This document shows positions 49,968-59,101 of a DNA stretch of 64,000 nt, in pieces; position 1 is the first letter of the stretch; the number at the start of each line of letters is the position of its first letter. Location: positions 310,001-374,000 of the forward strand of contig NZ_CP060632.1 in NCBI RefSeq assembly GCF_014337155.1, given 5' to 3'. Below the pieces are notes generated by a model. That model saw only the letters and a program-made list of their open reading frames with translations, had not been told where the DNA came from and did not search any database. The position numbers were made by a program, and so were the translations under genes. Source of the DNA: Wujia chipingensis. GTDB taxonomy: Bacteria > Bacillota > Clostridia > Lachnospirales > Lachnospiraceae.

Positions 49968-51143
49968 ATGAAGACGAAGATGACGTCCAAAGAGCGGCTT
50001 CCGTTGATCGGAATGACTGTCTCGGCATTTATTTTTAACACATCCGAGTTTATGCCAATCGGTCTGCTGACGGATATTGCAAAGAGCTTTTCGATTTCTG
50101 AGGCGAAGGCGGGCATGTTGATCACGGTATATTCGTGGATCGTTATGTTGCTTTCCCTGCCGCTCATGCTGCTCGTGAGCAAGATTGATTATAAGAAGTT
50201 ATTTATGGGAACGGTTGCATTGTTCGGAATCTGTCAGGTGTTGACCGTGTTGTCAAACAGCTACGGCATGCTGATGGCGTCCCGAATCGGTGTAGCCTGT
50301 GCACACGCGATTTTCTGGTCAATCGCGTCTCCGATTGCAGTGCGTATGGCGTCAGAAGAACATCAGTCCAAAGCACTCAGTATGGTCGTGACAGGTACTT
50401 CGGTTGCGACGATTGCAGGACTTCCGCTTGGAAAAATGATTGGACATTATGCAGGATGGAGAATCGCCTTTTTGATCGTGGCAATCATCACATTCGTTGT
50501 TTTGGCATATATGGCATTCCTGTTCCCGAAGATGGAGTGCGGCGAGCCGTTCCGTGTGAAGCAGTTGCCAGAACTATTTAAGAATCGTGCACTTGTCTGC
50601 ATCTATATTCAGACATTTTTGTTTGTAGTGGGCTATTATACGAGCTATAGTTATATCGATCCGTTCCTGCAGCAGGTCGCACACATGGGAAATAGTACAG
50701 TCACCATTACATTGTTTGTGTTTGGTGCCGCAGGATTGCTCGGCAGTCTTCTGTTCTCGAAATTCTATGACAAATACCGGCATGGATTTTTGCGCACGGT
50801 GATGATTTCGTTGGCGGTTGAACTGTTATTGCTGCTTCCGGCGGCAGGACAGCCGGGATTTATAATGGCGCTTTGTGCTTTATGGGGCATTACAGTGCTT
50901 GTATTTAATGTATCGTTCCAGTCAGAGACGATTCGCTGTACGGATGAACAGTCCTCGTCGGTTGCAATGTCGATTTTTTCCGGTATCTTTAATTTTGGTA
51001 TCGGCGCAGGCAGCTTCCTTGGTGGAATTGTGTGTGACAAGGGACAGATTGTACATATTGGATTTGTTGGAGCTGCATTTGCGGTAATTTCGGTTCTGTT
51101 CTTCCTGGTGTGCATGTCCAAGAATCTGGTAGAGAATAAGTAA
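49968..51143 (+). CDS. MFS transporter, sugar-efflux (SotB/AraJ-like)
   Basis: 391-aa permease with 12 predicted helices. It matches the SotB/AraJ drug:H+ antiporter-1 branch: FIFNTSEFMPIGLLTDIAKSF near the start, SRIGVACAHAIFWSIASPIAVRMA and TSVATIAGLPLGKMIGHYAGWR (motif C region). SotB-type proteins export arabinose or IPTG-like sugars in E. coli; the substrate here is unknown. Single-gene unit between a promoter and a terminator. Confidence 0.88.
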   Translation: MKTKMTSKERLPLIGMTVSAFIFNTSEFMPIGLLTDIAKSFSISEAKAGMLITVYSWIVMLLSLPLMLLVSKIDYKKLFMGTVALFGICQVLTVLSNSYGMLMASRIGVACAHAIFWSIASPIAVRMASEEHQSKALSMVVTGTSVATIAGLPLGKMIGHYAGWRIAFLIVAIITFVVLAYMAFLFPKMECGEPFRVKQLPELFKNRALVCIYIQTFLFVVGYYTSYSYIDPFLQQVAHMGNSTVTITLFVFGAAGLLGSLLFSKFYDKYRHGFLRTVMISLAVELLLLLPAAGQPGFIMALCALWGITVLVFNVSFQSETIRCTDEQSSSVAMSIFSGIFNFGIGAGSFLGGIVCDKGQIVHIGFVGAAFAVISVLFFLVCMSKNLVENK

Positions 51144-51178
51144 GATTGACTGTTCTTTTTTGAAATGAGATATCATGT

Positions 51179-51212
51179 AAGCGGTTGTATCACAGATACA
51201 ATCGCTTATTTT
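51179..51212 (+). terminator. Rho-independent terminator after the MFS gene
   Basis: 13-bp stem (one G-T) AAGCGGTTGTATC / GATACAATCGCTT with a 3-nt loop, then ATTTTA. Confidence 0.85.
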
Positions 51213-51213
51213 A

Positions 51214-51772
51214 TGTGAATATATGGTAGTAAAGCAGCTCAGTAAGGCGGTCGCTCTTATGGGGGATATTGCGCAGGCGCAGTCGGTTGGATGCACGGAT
51301 ACCCAGGTAGCTGGAGGAAATGTATATTCGTTGTTTCAGGTGGACGGCGAATCGACGTTTACTCGTGCAATGGCATGCAGGATGAAAGTACCTTTGAGGA
51401 TTACTGCCGATATGTTGTACAGTCTGATGGAACCTTGCAGGAGGAGTCACTGATGTCGCGTAAACGGGAACTGAACGAGGACTATTCCGTTTTTTTATTA
51501 CCGGTAGTATCAACAAAATATTTTTTGCCCTCAACCCCGCATATTTCCTCACTTTTTCTAAATGTTCCAAACTTACGCTTTACATTTCTATAAAACTTAT
51601 GCTATGGTGGATGTGTTGTCGAGAATCGCTGTTCTGGCGTAGTTCGGTAACAGTCGGAAATACTCTTTTATATATTCATTTCATCTATGAAATTACCCGT
51701 TATTTATTTCTGGTAACAGCAGATTGGTTTAGAAACAAGCAGGAGTTTTTTTCTCGTAAAAAGGAGGAGCGT
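51214..51772 (+). pseudogene. Gene-poor stretch with a possible decayed small gene
   Basis: No convincing intact gene. Frame 51223-51453 gives a peptide starting MVVKQLSKAVALMGDIAQ. A shifted frame from about 51330 to 51500 gives VYSCNGMQDESTFEDYC and then RKRELNEDYSVFLLP. Together they look like one small gene broken by a frameshift, but no family is recognised. The remainder (51500-51760) is AT-rich with the ribosome site of the Rpn gene at its end. Confidence 0.3.
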
Positions 51773-52783
51773 ATGGGAGAAGAAAAGAAATTAAACATCC
51801 GTATCGGACAGGTCAAGGATGTAAACAACCGGCAGGTATTCAGTAATCATGTACTTTGTGCACAGTTTTTGCGCGACTATGCAGATCTGGACATTTTGAA
51901 AAATGTTCAGCCGGAGGATATCGAGGATGTGACAGACAAGTATCAGGCGTACTTGGGAATCGAATTTGAGACGGATACCGTGAAGAAGATTCATTTGCCG
52001 GAAATGCAGAAAGATATGCCGCTTTATATGGTTTCCCTTATTGAACATAAAAGTGATGTCGATTATAATGTGTGTATGCAGTTGCTTCGGTATACGGTAT
52101 GTATCTGGGATGATTATGCAAAGACGATGGAAAAGGCACATCCGGGGATTTCTAAGACGAAGGGATTCCGGTATCCGCCGGTGTTCCCGATTGTGTATTA
52201 TGAGGGCGCGGGAAAATGGACGGCTGCCATGCACGTAAAAGAGCGGGTATTTATGAATGAGATCTTTGCATCATATATACCGGATTTTACATATCGGCTT
52301 GTGAATGTCCACCAGTATACAAATGAAGAGCTGCTGATTCATGAGGATGAAATGTCGCTTTTGATGATGATAAACCGAATCCAGACGCCGCAGGATTTTT
52401 CGGACTTCCTCAGATCCAATCAGGAAGAAATCCGCGAGATTATGGAGCGGGCGTCGGAGAATATCGTGCAGATTATTGTAAATTCGCTGTGGGCGTTATT
52501 TATGAAGATGCAGGTATCGGTTTCTGAGGCGACAGATTGTTTGAGAAAAATGATCGGAGGCGAGAGCATGGGAAACTGGTTTGAGAATATGGAGCCAATG
52601 AACATACAGGAAGAGCGGGCAAAGACGAAGAAGGCTGAGGAAGAACTGGAAGAAAGTGTTAAAGCAATGTTTAAACTGTTAAAGAAGCTGTGCACCACAA
52701 AGGAACAGGCGGTTCAGGAATTGATAGAATCCTATGACAAAACCGAGGAGGAAGCACAGAAGCTCGTAGAACAATATTGGTGA
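51773..52783 (+). CDS. Rpn-family (PD-(D/E)XK) recombination-promoting nuclease/putative transposase
   Basis: 336-aa protein of the Rpn/YhgA-like group. N-terminal FSNHVLCAQFLRDYADL and the core MPLYMVSLIEHKSDVDYNVCMQLLRYTVCIW supply the E-x-K nuclease motif. The C terminus is a coiled coil rich in Glu/Lys (KKAEEELEESVKAMFKLL) ending KLVEQYW, common in Lachnospiraceae members. Rpn proteins nick or cut DNA and promote recA-independent recombination in E. coli, with recent links to phage defence. The start has AGGAGG at 7 nt; the longer frame to 51599 lacks one. Confidence 0.83.
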   Translation: MGEEKKLNIRIGQVKDVNNRQVFSNHVLCAQFLRDYADLDILKNVQPEDIEDVTDKYQAYLGIEFETDTVKKIHLPEMQKDMPLYMVSLIEHKSDVDYNVCMQLLRYTVCIWDDYAKTMEKAHPGISKTKGFRYPPVFPIVYYEGAGKWTAAMHVKERVFMNEIFASYIPDFTYRLVNVHQYTNEELLIHEDEMSLLMMINRIQTPQDFSDFLRSNQEEIREIMERASENIVQIIVNSLWALFMKMQVSVSEATDCLRKMIGGESMGNWFENMEPMNIQEERAKTKKAEEELEESVKAMFKLLKKLCTTKEQAVQELIESYDKTEEEAQKLVEQYW

Positions 52784-52799
52784 CAAGTCTATAAGAAAT

Positions 52800-52824
52800 G
52801 GCGCAGGATATCCTGCGCCGTTTT
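52800..52824 (+). terminator. Rho-independent terminator of the Rpn gene
   Basis: 20-bp palindrome, 8-bp stem GGCGCAGG / CCTGCGCC around ATAT, followed by GTTTTCTATAT. Confidence 0.88.
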
Positions 52825-52880
52825 CTATATATTGTATTTCTAAATTCAAAAACTCAATATCGTGTATCAAATATTTCAAA

Positions 52881-52899
52881 TTGTTACAAAATGTAACAA
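52881..52899. promoter_or_regulatory. Inverted repeat upstream of the NlpC/P60 promoter
   Basis: TTGTTACA, 3 nt, TGTAACAA: perfect 8-bp dyad about 117 nt before the -35. Its right half matches the half-site of the WalR-like box downstream, so it may be a second binding site. The rest of the 311-nt gap 52784-53094 is AT-rich with no gene. Confidence 0.45.
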
Positions 52900-53015
52900 T
52901 TTTATGTGAACCATTGAAAAGAATAAGTTTACAGAAAAAGAAAAAGAAAACTTGTTGGAAATATAGCGAAAATGCGAAGAAAATGTGAATTTTTGAAAAA
53001 ACATCCAAAAACTGG

Positions 53016-53044
53016 TTGACAATAATATTACAGGTTGCTATAAT
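53016..53044 (+). promoter_or_regulatory. Perfect consensus sigma-A promoter of the NlpC/P60 gene
   Basis: TTGACA, 17-nt spacer, TATAAT with no mismatch. Predicted transcript start about 53051. Confidence 0.88.
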
Positions 53045-53060
53045 GGGCAATGTAATAAGT

Positions 53061-53077
53061 TGTAACATATTTGTAAC
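53061..53077 (+). promoter_or_regulatory. WalR-like box downstream of the transcript start
   Basis: TGTAAC, 5 nt, TGTAAC: an exact fit to the WalR (YycF) consensus TGTWAH-N5-TGTWAH. It lies about +10 to +27 relative to the predicted start, a position that would favour repression. Confidence 0.55.
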
Positions 53078-53094
53078 AAATTGGAGGTAAGAAC

Positions 53095-54405
53095 ATGAAA
53101 AGACCATCCGTAAAGTGGTTGGCGGTAGCGGCGGCAGGTTGCATTTTCGCTTCGTCCATGGGTACATACACATATACCGCGTTGGCAGACGAGTTTGTAT
53201 ATACCGATGCTAACGTCAGTATAACATCAATCGTAGATCACTATATTGAAGAAAATGGTGGAGACGTATTTACAGCTGATGCAACTCCAGAGGATGCAAC
53301 AGCACCGGCTGCAGTTGTTGCAGAGGCAACAGCAACCGACGCAGTAGCAACTGGCGAGATTCAGGAGATTGCAAAGGTAACAGGAGAAATCGCAGAAGTT
53401 CCTTCCGAGGAAACAACGGAGGCACCGGCAACGGAAGAGCCAACGACAGAAGCACCTGTACAGGAAGCATCTGAGGCGGCAGCATCACCGGTTATGGATT
53501 TCACAGGAAAGGCAATCGTCACAGCATCTGGTTCCGTAAATATTCGTCAGTCTGGTGATGTGAATGCGGCAAAGGTTGGAACGATTGATGCAGGCGGACT
53601 TGTAAACATCGTAGAAAAAGGTGACACATGGTCACATATTACATCCGGAAATGTGGATGGCTACATCAGAAACGATCTTCTCGCATTTGGCAGTGATGCG
53701 GCAAATTATGCAAGTGCAAACCTGTCAAAGGTTGCAGTTGTAAACACCGCTGCGTTGAAGCTTCGTAAAGAAGCAAGCACAGGCAGCGAGGAAATTACTC
53801 TTCTTGCACAGGGAGAATCTTATCCGATCGTAGAGACAGGAGATGCATGGACAAAGATCCAGCTTGACACTGTGACAGGATATGTAAAGAATGAGTACAT
53901 AACTATTTCTTATAATATGCCAACAGCAAAGGCAGTAAGTGCACCGGCACAGGATACAACGACAACGGAAGCACCAACAACGGAAGCTCCTACGACAGAG
54001 GCTCCTACAACAGAAGCACCGGTGACAGAAGCTCCAACCTCAGATCTTGGACAGCAGATTGCAAACTTTGCATGTCAGTTCGTTGGAAACCCATATGTAT
54101 GGGGCGGTACAAGCTTGACAAACGGAGCGGATTGTTCCGGATTCGTACAGAGTGTATATAAGAACTTTGGATATTCGCTTCCTCGTACATGTACACCACA
54201 GAGTAATGCAGGTACAGCAGTCAGCCTTGCAGCATTGGCACCTGGTGATCTGGTATTCTACGATCACGGTACAGGTTCCTGTGAGCACGTAGGTATCTAT
54301 ATTGGAAGTGGACAGATCGTACATGCAAGCAGCAGCCGTACAGGAATCAAGATCTCAAATGTAAATTACAGTACACCATTTAAGGCTTGCAGAATTGTAA
54401 ATTAG
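53095..54405 (+). CDS. Secreted NlpC/P60 peptidoglycan hydrolase with two SH3b domains
   Basis: 436-aa secreted cell-wall hydrolase. Signal peptide (WLAVAAAGCIFASSMGTYTYTALA); acidic Ala/Thr-rich spacer with ATEEPTTEAP; two SH3b domains (about 140-205: GKAIVTASGSVNIRQSGDV; about 215-280: VVNTAALKLRKEAS); a TTEAPTTEAP linker; and a C-terminal NlpC/P60 domain with the catalytic Cys in NGADCSGFVQ, His in CEHVGIYIG and a third polar His in IVHASS. It should cut the D-Glu-DAP or related stem-peptide bond. It is controlled by a consensus promoter and a WalR-like box. Confidence 0.93.
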   Translation: MKRPSVKWLAVAAAGCIFASSMGTYTYTALADEFVYTDANVSITSIVDHYIEENGGDVFTADATPEDATAPAAVVAEATATDAVATGEIQEIAKVTGEIAEVPSEETTEAPATEEPTTEAPVQEASEAAASPVMDFTGKAIVTASGSVNIRQSGDVNAAKVGTIDAGGLVNIVEKGDTWSHITSGNVDGYIRNDLLAFGSDAANYASANLSKVAVVNTAALKLRKEASTGSEEITLLAQGESYPIVETGDAWTKIQLDTVTGYVKNEYITISYNMPTAKAVSAPAQDTTTTEAPTTEAPTTEAPTTEAPVTEAPTSDLGQQIANFACQFVGNPYVWGGTSLTNGADCSGFVQSVYKNFGYSLPRTCTPQSNAGTAVSLAALAPGDLVFYDHGTGSCEHVGIYIGSGQIVHASSSRTGIKISNVNYSTPFKACRIVN

Positions 54406-54436
54406 GAAATTAGTAATACTTTCTATAATGTGTTTG

Positions 54437-54473
54437 AAAGGGCATTTTCGGTAAGAATCGAAGGTGCCCTTTT
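54437..54473 (+). terminator. Terminator of the NlpC/P60 gene
   Basis: 8-bp stem AAAGGGCA / TGCCCTTT with inner partial pairing (TTTTCG / CGAAGG), followed by TTTCC. Weak T-tract. Confidence 0.7.
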
Positions 54474-54522
54474 CCGTTATCAAAAAAATGTGAATTTTTG
54501 TATATTTTGACGAAAAATCACT

Positions 54523-54551
54523 TCCCAAACAGGGGTTGGGTGTGCTATAAT
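54523..54551 (+). promoter_or_regulatory. Extended -10 promoter of hpf
   Basis: TTCCCA, 17-nt spacer, TATAAT preceded by TGC (extended -10). Predicted start about 54558, giving a leader of about 70 nt. Confidence 0.65.
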
Positions 54552-54569
54552 ACTAAACATAGAAAGTAC

Positions 54570-54595
54570 ATGTGCTTCACGCACATTTTTTATTT
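54570..54595 (+). terminator. Terminator-like hairpin in the hpf leader
   Basis: 6-bp stem ATGTGC / GCACAT, loop TTCAC, followed by TTTTTATTTTC. It sits between promoter and start codon and could attenuate hpf transcription. Confidence 0.55.
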
Positions 54596-54626
54596 TCTAT
54601 AGTTCGACGTAAAGGAGCTGGGGCAT

Positions 54627-55154
54627 ATGAATTACATCATAAGTGGAAAGAACATTGAGGTTACAGACGCACTGAAGCAGGCGATTTACGAGAAGCTTGA
54701 GAGAATCGAGAAGTTCTTCGGTGAAGACACAGCAGCACAGGTTACACTTTCGGTAGATAAGGACCGTCAGAAGATTGAGGTTACGATCCCGATGAAGGGA
54801 CATACGATTCGTGCAGAACAGGCGAGCGATAATATGTATGTATCCATCGATTTGGTTGTGGAGATTATCGAACGTCAGGTAACACGCCATAAGAAGCGTA
54901 TTTTGGACAAGGAACAGAATTCCGGTTATATCAATAACGATTTCTTCGATGTAGAAGGACTTGAGGATGAGGATGTCCAGATTATCCGTAGCAAGAAGGT
55001 TGTGTTAGAGCCTATGTATCCGGAGGATGCATGCATCCAGATGGATCTGCTTGGACATAATTTCTTCGTATTCCGTAACGCAGAGACAGACAAGGTAAAT
55101 GTAGTCTACAAGCGTAGAGGCAATACATTCGGATTGATCGAGCCAGAATTTTAA
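54627..55154 (+). CDS. hpf: Ribosome hibernation-promoting factor, long form
   Basis: 175-aa ribosome-binding protein that dimerises and silences 70S ribosomes (100S particles) in stationary phase. The N-terminal domain (MNYIISGKNIEVTDALKQAI) binds near the mRNA channel. The C-terminal dimerisation domain has VVLEPMYPEDACIQMDLLGHNFFVFRN, ending NTFGLIEP. Length and layout match the Firmicutes long HPF. Ribosome site AAAGGAG. Located just before secA, a frequent arrangement. Confidence 0.95.
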   Translation: MNYIISGKNIEVTDALKQAIYEKLERIEKFFGEDTAAQVTLSVDKDRQKIEVTIPMKGHTIRAEQASDNMYVSIDLVVEIIERQVTRHKKRILDKEQNSGYINNDFFDVEGLEDEDVQIIRSKKVVLEPMYPEDACIQMDLLGHNFFVFRNAETDKVNVVYKRRGNTFGLIEPEF

Positions 55155-55191
55155 CAGTTTCAGTTATGTATAGAGGGTTATGAAAAAACGG

Positions 55192-55225
55192 TATCCCGGA
55201 GACGAAGGTCTCCGGGATATTTGTT
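55192..55225 (+). terminator. Rho-independent terminator of hpf
   Basis: Perfect 12-bp stem TATCCCGGAGAC / GTCTCCGGGATA with a GAAG tetraloop, then TTTGTTATT. Confidence 0.92.
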
Positions 55226-55275
55226 ATTATAGGATATTTTCTATATGGGAATGGTATTTCTGACATGGAAACTTC

Positions 55276-55304
55276 TTGCGTTACCTACCATTTAATGTTA
55301 TATT
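55276..55304 (+). promoter_or_regulatory. Candidate promoter of secA
   Basis: TTGCGT, 17-nt spacer, TATATT, about 45 nt before the secA start. The -35 is poor. Confidence 0.35.
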
Positions 55305-55348
55305 ACAAGTTGTGGTATTAGAATGAGTTACGCTCAGGGAGGTAAGAA

Positions 55349-57922
55349 ATGAGCTTATTTGAAAAAGTGTTTGGAACACATAGCGATAAAGAGCTAAAGA
55401 AAATATATCCGATTGTAGATAAGATCGAAGCGCTGGATTCAACCATGCAGGCGTTAAGTGATGAAGAGCTGAAGGCAAAGACTCCGGAATTCAAGGAACG
55501 TCTTGAAAAGGGCGAGACACTGGATGATCTGCTTCCAGAAGCATTTGCCGTTGTCCGTGAGGCAGCAGACCGTGTTCTTCATATGAAGCATTACCGCGTG
55601 CAGCTGATCGGTGGTATCCTGCTGCATCAGGGACGTATCCCGGAGATGCGTACTGGTGAAGGTAAGACATTGGTTTCTACACTTCCTGCATATTTGAATG
55701 CACTCGAAGGAAAGGGTGTTCATATCGTAACTGTCAACGACTATCTGGCAAAGCGTGATGCCGAGTGGATGGGACAGGTACACGAATTCCTCGGACTGAC
55801 GGTAGGTGTGATCTTAAACAGTGATAAAAACGATGCAAGACGTGCCGCTTATAACTGCGACATTACATATGTTACAAATAACGAGCTTGGTTTCGATTAC
55901 CTGCGTGACAATATGGTTATTTACAAGGAGCAGCTTGTACAGCGTGATCTACATTATGCGATCGTCGATGAGGTCGATTCCGTACTCATTGATGAGGCGC
56001 GTACTCCATTGATCATTTCCGGACAGAGCGGAAAGTCTACCGATCTGTACAAGATGTGCGATTATCTGGCGCGCCGTATGAAGCGTGGTACTGCTTCGAT
56101 GGAAATCAGTAAGCTCGATGCCATCATGGGTACAGAGATCGAGGAAGATGGAGATTACTTAGTTGATGAGAAGGACAAGCAGGTTGTACTGACTGCACAG
56201 GGTGTCAAGGAAGTTGAGCAGTTCTTCCATATCGACAACTTCTCAGATGCAGATAATATTGATATCCAGCACAACATGATCATGGCATTGCGTGCACATG
56301 CGCTCATGTTCCGTGATAAAGATTACGTTGTTAAGGATGACGAGGTTTTGATCGTCGATGAGTTTACCGGACGTATCATGCCGGGACGTCGCTTCTCAGA
56401 CGGTCTGCATCAGGCGATTGAGGCAAAGGAAAACGTAAAGGTAAAACGTGAGAGCCGTACACTGGCAACGATTACTTTCCAGAACTTCTTCAACAAATAT
56501 AAGAAGAAGGCAGGTATGACAGGTACTGCTTTGACAGAGGAAGAAGAGTTCCGTGAGATCTACGGCATGGACGTTGTCGTTGTTCCGACAAACCTGCCGG
56601 TACAGCGTATTGATCATCACGATTCTATATTTAAGACAAAGAAAGAAAAACTGAATGCAATTGTACAGGCGGTTGTGGAAGCACATGACAAGGGACAGCC
56701 GGTACTGGTTGGTACAATCACGATTGATGCATCCGAGGAACTGAGCCGCATGCTCACAAAGCGTGGCATCCAGCACAAGGTATTGAATGCGAAGTTCCAT
56801 GAGTTAGAGGCTGAGATCGTTGCCGATGCCGGACAGCGTGGTGCAGTTACGATCGCAACCAACATGGCTGGCCGTGGTACCGATATCAAGCTTGGCGAGG
56901 GCGTGGCAGAACTCGGTGGTCTGAAGATCATCGGCACAGAGCGTCATGAGTCCCGTCGAATTGATAACCAGCTGCGTGGTCGTGCCGGACGTCAGGGCGA
57001 TCCGGGTGAATCCAAGTTCTATCTGTCTCTGGACGACGATCTGATGCGTCTGTTCGGTTCCGAGAAGGTAAAGGCAGTTTACGATGCATTGAAGATTCCA
57101 GAGGGCGAGGAGATCCAGCATAAGACAATCTCCAAGTTCGTAGAGAAAGCGCAGATGAAGATTGAGAGTAACAACTTTGCAATCCGTAAGAATCTGATGG
57201 AATACGATCAGGTCAACAATGACCAGCGTGAAGTTATCTACGCAGAGCGTCGCCGTGTACTGGATGGCGAGAATATGCGTGATGTTATCTTCAAGTTTAT
57301 TCAGGATACGGTTGAGAGTTATATTGATAAGACGTGTTCCGCTGATCTTGCTCCAAGTGAGTGGCAGATTGGCGAGCTGAACCAGCTTCTGATTCCGATC
57401 ATTCCGATGGAGCCAATCGAGCTGACAGAGGAAGAAAAGAAGTCTGGCAAGCTGGATAAGTTTAAGCAGAGAATCAAGGAAGAAGCGGCTAAGGTATATG
57501 AAGCGAAGGAAGCGGAGTTCCCAGAGCCAGAGCATTTCCGTGAGATCGAGCGTGTCGTACTGCTGAAGGTCATCGATAAGAAATGGATGGCGCATTTGGA
57601 CGACATGACACAGCTTCGTCAGGGTATTACCCTGCAGGCATACGGCAGCAAGGACCCGGTTGTTGAGTACAAGTTTGCTGGTTTCGATATGTTCAATGAG
57701 ATGACAGCATCCATCCGTGAGGATACGGTTCGTATGCTGCTCCATGTGAAGATCGAGCAGAAGGTAGAACGTGAAGAGGTTGCGAAGGTAACCGGAACGA
57801 ACAAGGATGATTCCGTAAAGAAAGGACCAGTCCGCCGCGAGAGCGCAAAGATTGGCCGTAACGATCCATGTCCTTGCGGCAGCGGTAAGAAATACAAGAT
57901 GTGTTGCGGCAGAAACTTATAA
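55349..57922 (+). CDS. secA: Preprotein translocase ATPase SecA
   Basis: 857-aa motor that pushes unfolded preproteins through SecYEG. Walker [27 protein letters not shown] (DEAD box), the helicase [16 protein letters not shown] and [17 protein letters not shown] segments, and a C-terminal zinc-binding tail [17 protein letters not shown] for SecB or membrane contact. Ribosome site GGGAGG. Followed by prfB, the standard Firmicutes neighbour. Confidence 0.96.
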   Translation: MSLFEKVFGTHSDKELKKIYPIVDKIEALDSTMQALSDEELKAKTPEFKERLEKGETLDDLLPEAFAVVREAADRVLHMKHYRVQLIGGILLHQGRIPEMRTGEGKTLVSTLPAYLNALEGKGVHIVTVNDYLAKRDAEWMGQVHEFLGLTVGVILNSDKNDARRAAYNCDITYVTNNELGFDYLRDNMVIYKEQLVQRDLHYAIVDEVDSVLIDEARTPLIISGQSGKSTDLYKMCDYLARRMKRGTASMEISKLDAIMGTEIEEDGDYLVDEKDKQVVLTAQGVKEVEQFFHIDNFSDADNIDIQHNMIMALRAHALMFRDKDYVVKDDEVLIVDEFTGRIMPGRRFSDGLHQAIEAKENVKVKRESRTLATITFQNFFNKYKKKAGMTGTALTEEEEFREIYGMDVVVVPTNLPVQRIDHHDSIFKTKKEKLNAIVQAVVEAHDKGQPVLVGTITIDASEELSRMLTKRGIQHKVLNAKFHELEAEIVADAGQRGAVTIATNMAGRGTDIKLGEGVAELGGLKIIGTERHESRRIDNQLRGRAGRQGDPGESKFYLSLDDDLMRLFGSEKVKAVYDALKIPEGEEIQHKTISKFVEKAQMKIESNNFAIRKNLMEYDQVNNDQREVIYAERRRVLDGENMRDVIFKFIQDTVESYIDKTCSADLAPSEWQIGELNQLLIPIIPMEPIELTEEEKKSGKLDKFKQRIKEEAAKVYEAKEAEFPEPEHFREIERVVLLKVIDKKWMAHLDDMTQLRQGITLQAYGSKDPVVEYKFAGFDMFNEMTASIREDTVRMLLHVKIEQKVEREEVAKVTGTNKDDSVKKGPVRRESAKIGRNDPCPCGSGKKYKMCCGRNL

Positions 57923-57952
57923 TTTGATTAATTTTGAGAGGTGGTGACGGAA

Positions 57953-59072
57953 GTGATAGAGTTAGATCAGTTTCGCTTTACTCTGAATGAATATAAAACT
58001 CCACTTGCGGAAGTGAGGGATTCACTTTGACATCGCTGGCAAACAGTTACGCATTAGGCAGTTAGAGCCGATGCTGGAACAGCCGGGGTTCTGGGATGAT
58101 GTAGAACATAGTCAGCAGGTAATGAAGGAATTAAAGAATCTGAAAGATACAATCGAGGAATTTGAAACGCTTTCGAACCAGTATGAAGATATTGGGACTT
58201 TGATTGAGATGGCAGAAGAAGAAAATGATGCGAGCCTTGTCGAAGAGATTGGAAATGAGCTTGCGTCGTTTGAAGAGAAATTCGAAGAGTTCCGTATTGA
58301 TACGTTACTTTCAGAGGAATATGATGCGAATAACGCGATCGTGACGATTCACGCGGGTGTTGGTGGCACGGAAGCGTGCGATTGGGCACAGATGTTATAT
58401 CGTATGTATACGCGGTTTGCGGAGAAGAAAGGTTTCTCGGTAGAAGTTCTCGACTATCTGGATGGTGAGGAAGCGGGTATCAAATCCGTAACATTTCAGG
58501 TAAATGGGTTGCATGCGTATGGATATCTGAAATCCGAGAAAGGTGTGCACCGTCTGGTTCGTATTTCGCCATTTAATGCGGCAGGCAAGCGGCAGACCAG
58601 CTTTGCGGCGGTCGATGTGATGCCGGAACTGGATGATAGCATCCATGTAGAGATCAATCCAGAAGATCTGCGAATCGATACGTATCGTTCAAGCGGTGCC
58701 GGTGGACAGCATATCAACAAGACAAGTTCTGCAATCCGTATCACGCATATCCCGACTGGAATTGTGGTACAATGTCAGAATGAGCGATCCCAGCACAGCA
58801 ACAAGGATACCGCGATGAAGATGCTGACAGCGAAGCTCTTTATGATGAAAGAAGAAGAAAACAAAGCCAAGCTCGCGGGCATTCGTGGAGAAGTGACTGA
58901 CAATGGCTGGGGAAGTCAGATTCGAAATTATGTTCTGCAGCCGTACACGATGGTGAAGGATGCGCGAACCGGCTTTGAGTGCAGCAACGCACAGGCGGTA
59001 TTAGATGGCGGCATTGATGGATTTATCAGTGCGTATTTGAAATGGATTAACACGAAGGAAGAGACGGAATAA
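57953..59072 (+). CDS. prfB: Peptide chain release factor 2 (programmed +1 frameshift)
   Basis: RF2, about 372 aa, ends translation at UGA and UAA. Zero-frame starts at GTG 57953 (MIELDQFRFTLNEYKTP) and hits an in-frame TGA at 58028. Reading resumes in +1 after CTT (next codon GAC), giving DIAGKQLRIRQLEPMLEQPGF. Class-I motifs: recognition SPF in RISPFNAAGKRQ, GGQ in SSGAGGQHINKTSSAIR, and QCQNERSQHSNK. An annotation starting at ATG 58071 would lose the first 39 residues. Ribosome site GAGAGGTGG. Confidence 0.94.
58016..58031 (+). promoter_or_regulatory. prfB autoregulatory frameshift site
   Basis: Internal Shine-Dalgarno-like AGGGA at 58016, then CTT TGA C at 58025-58031. When RF2 is scarce, ribosomes pause at the weak UGA-C stop and slip forward by one base on CUU. 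This is the classical autoregulation of RF2. Confidence 0.92.
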
Positions 59073-59101
59073 TCCGTCCTACGAAATAAGGAGGAATGTG
59101 C

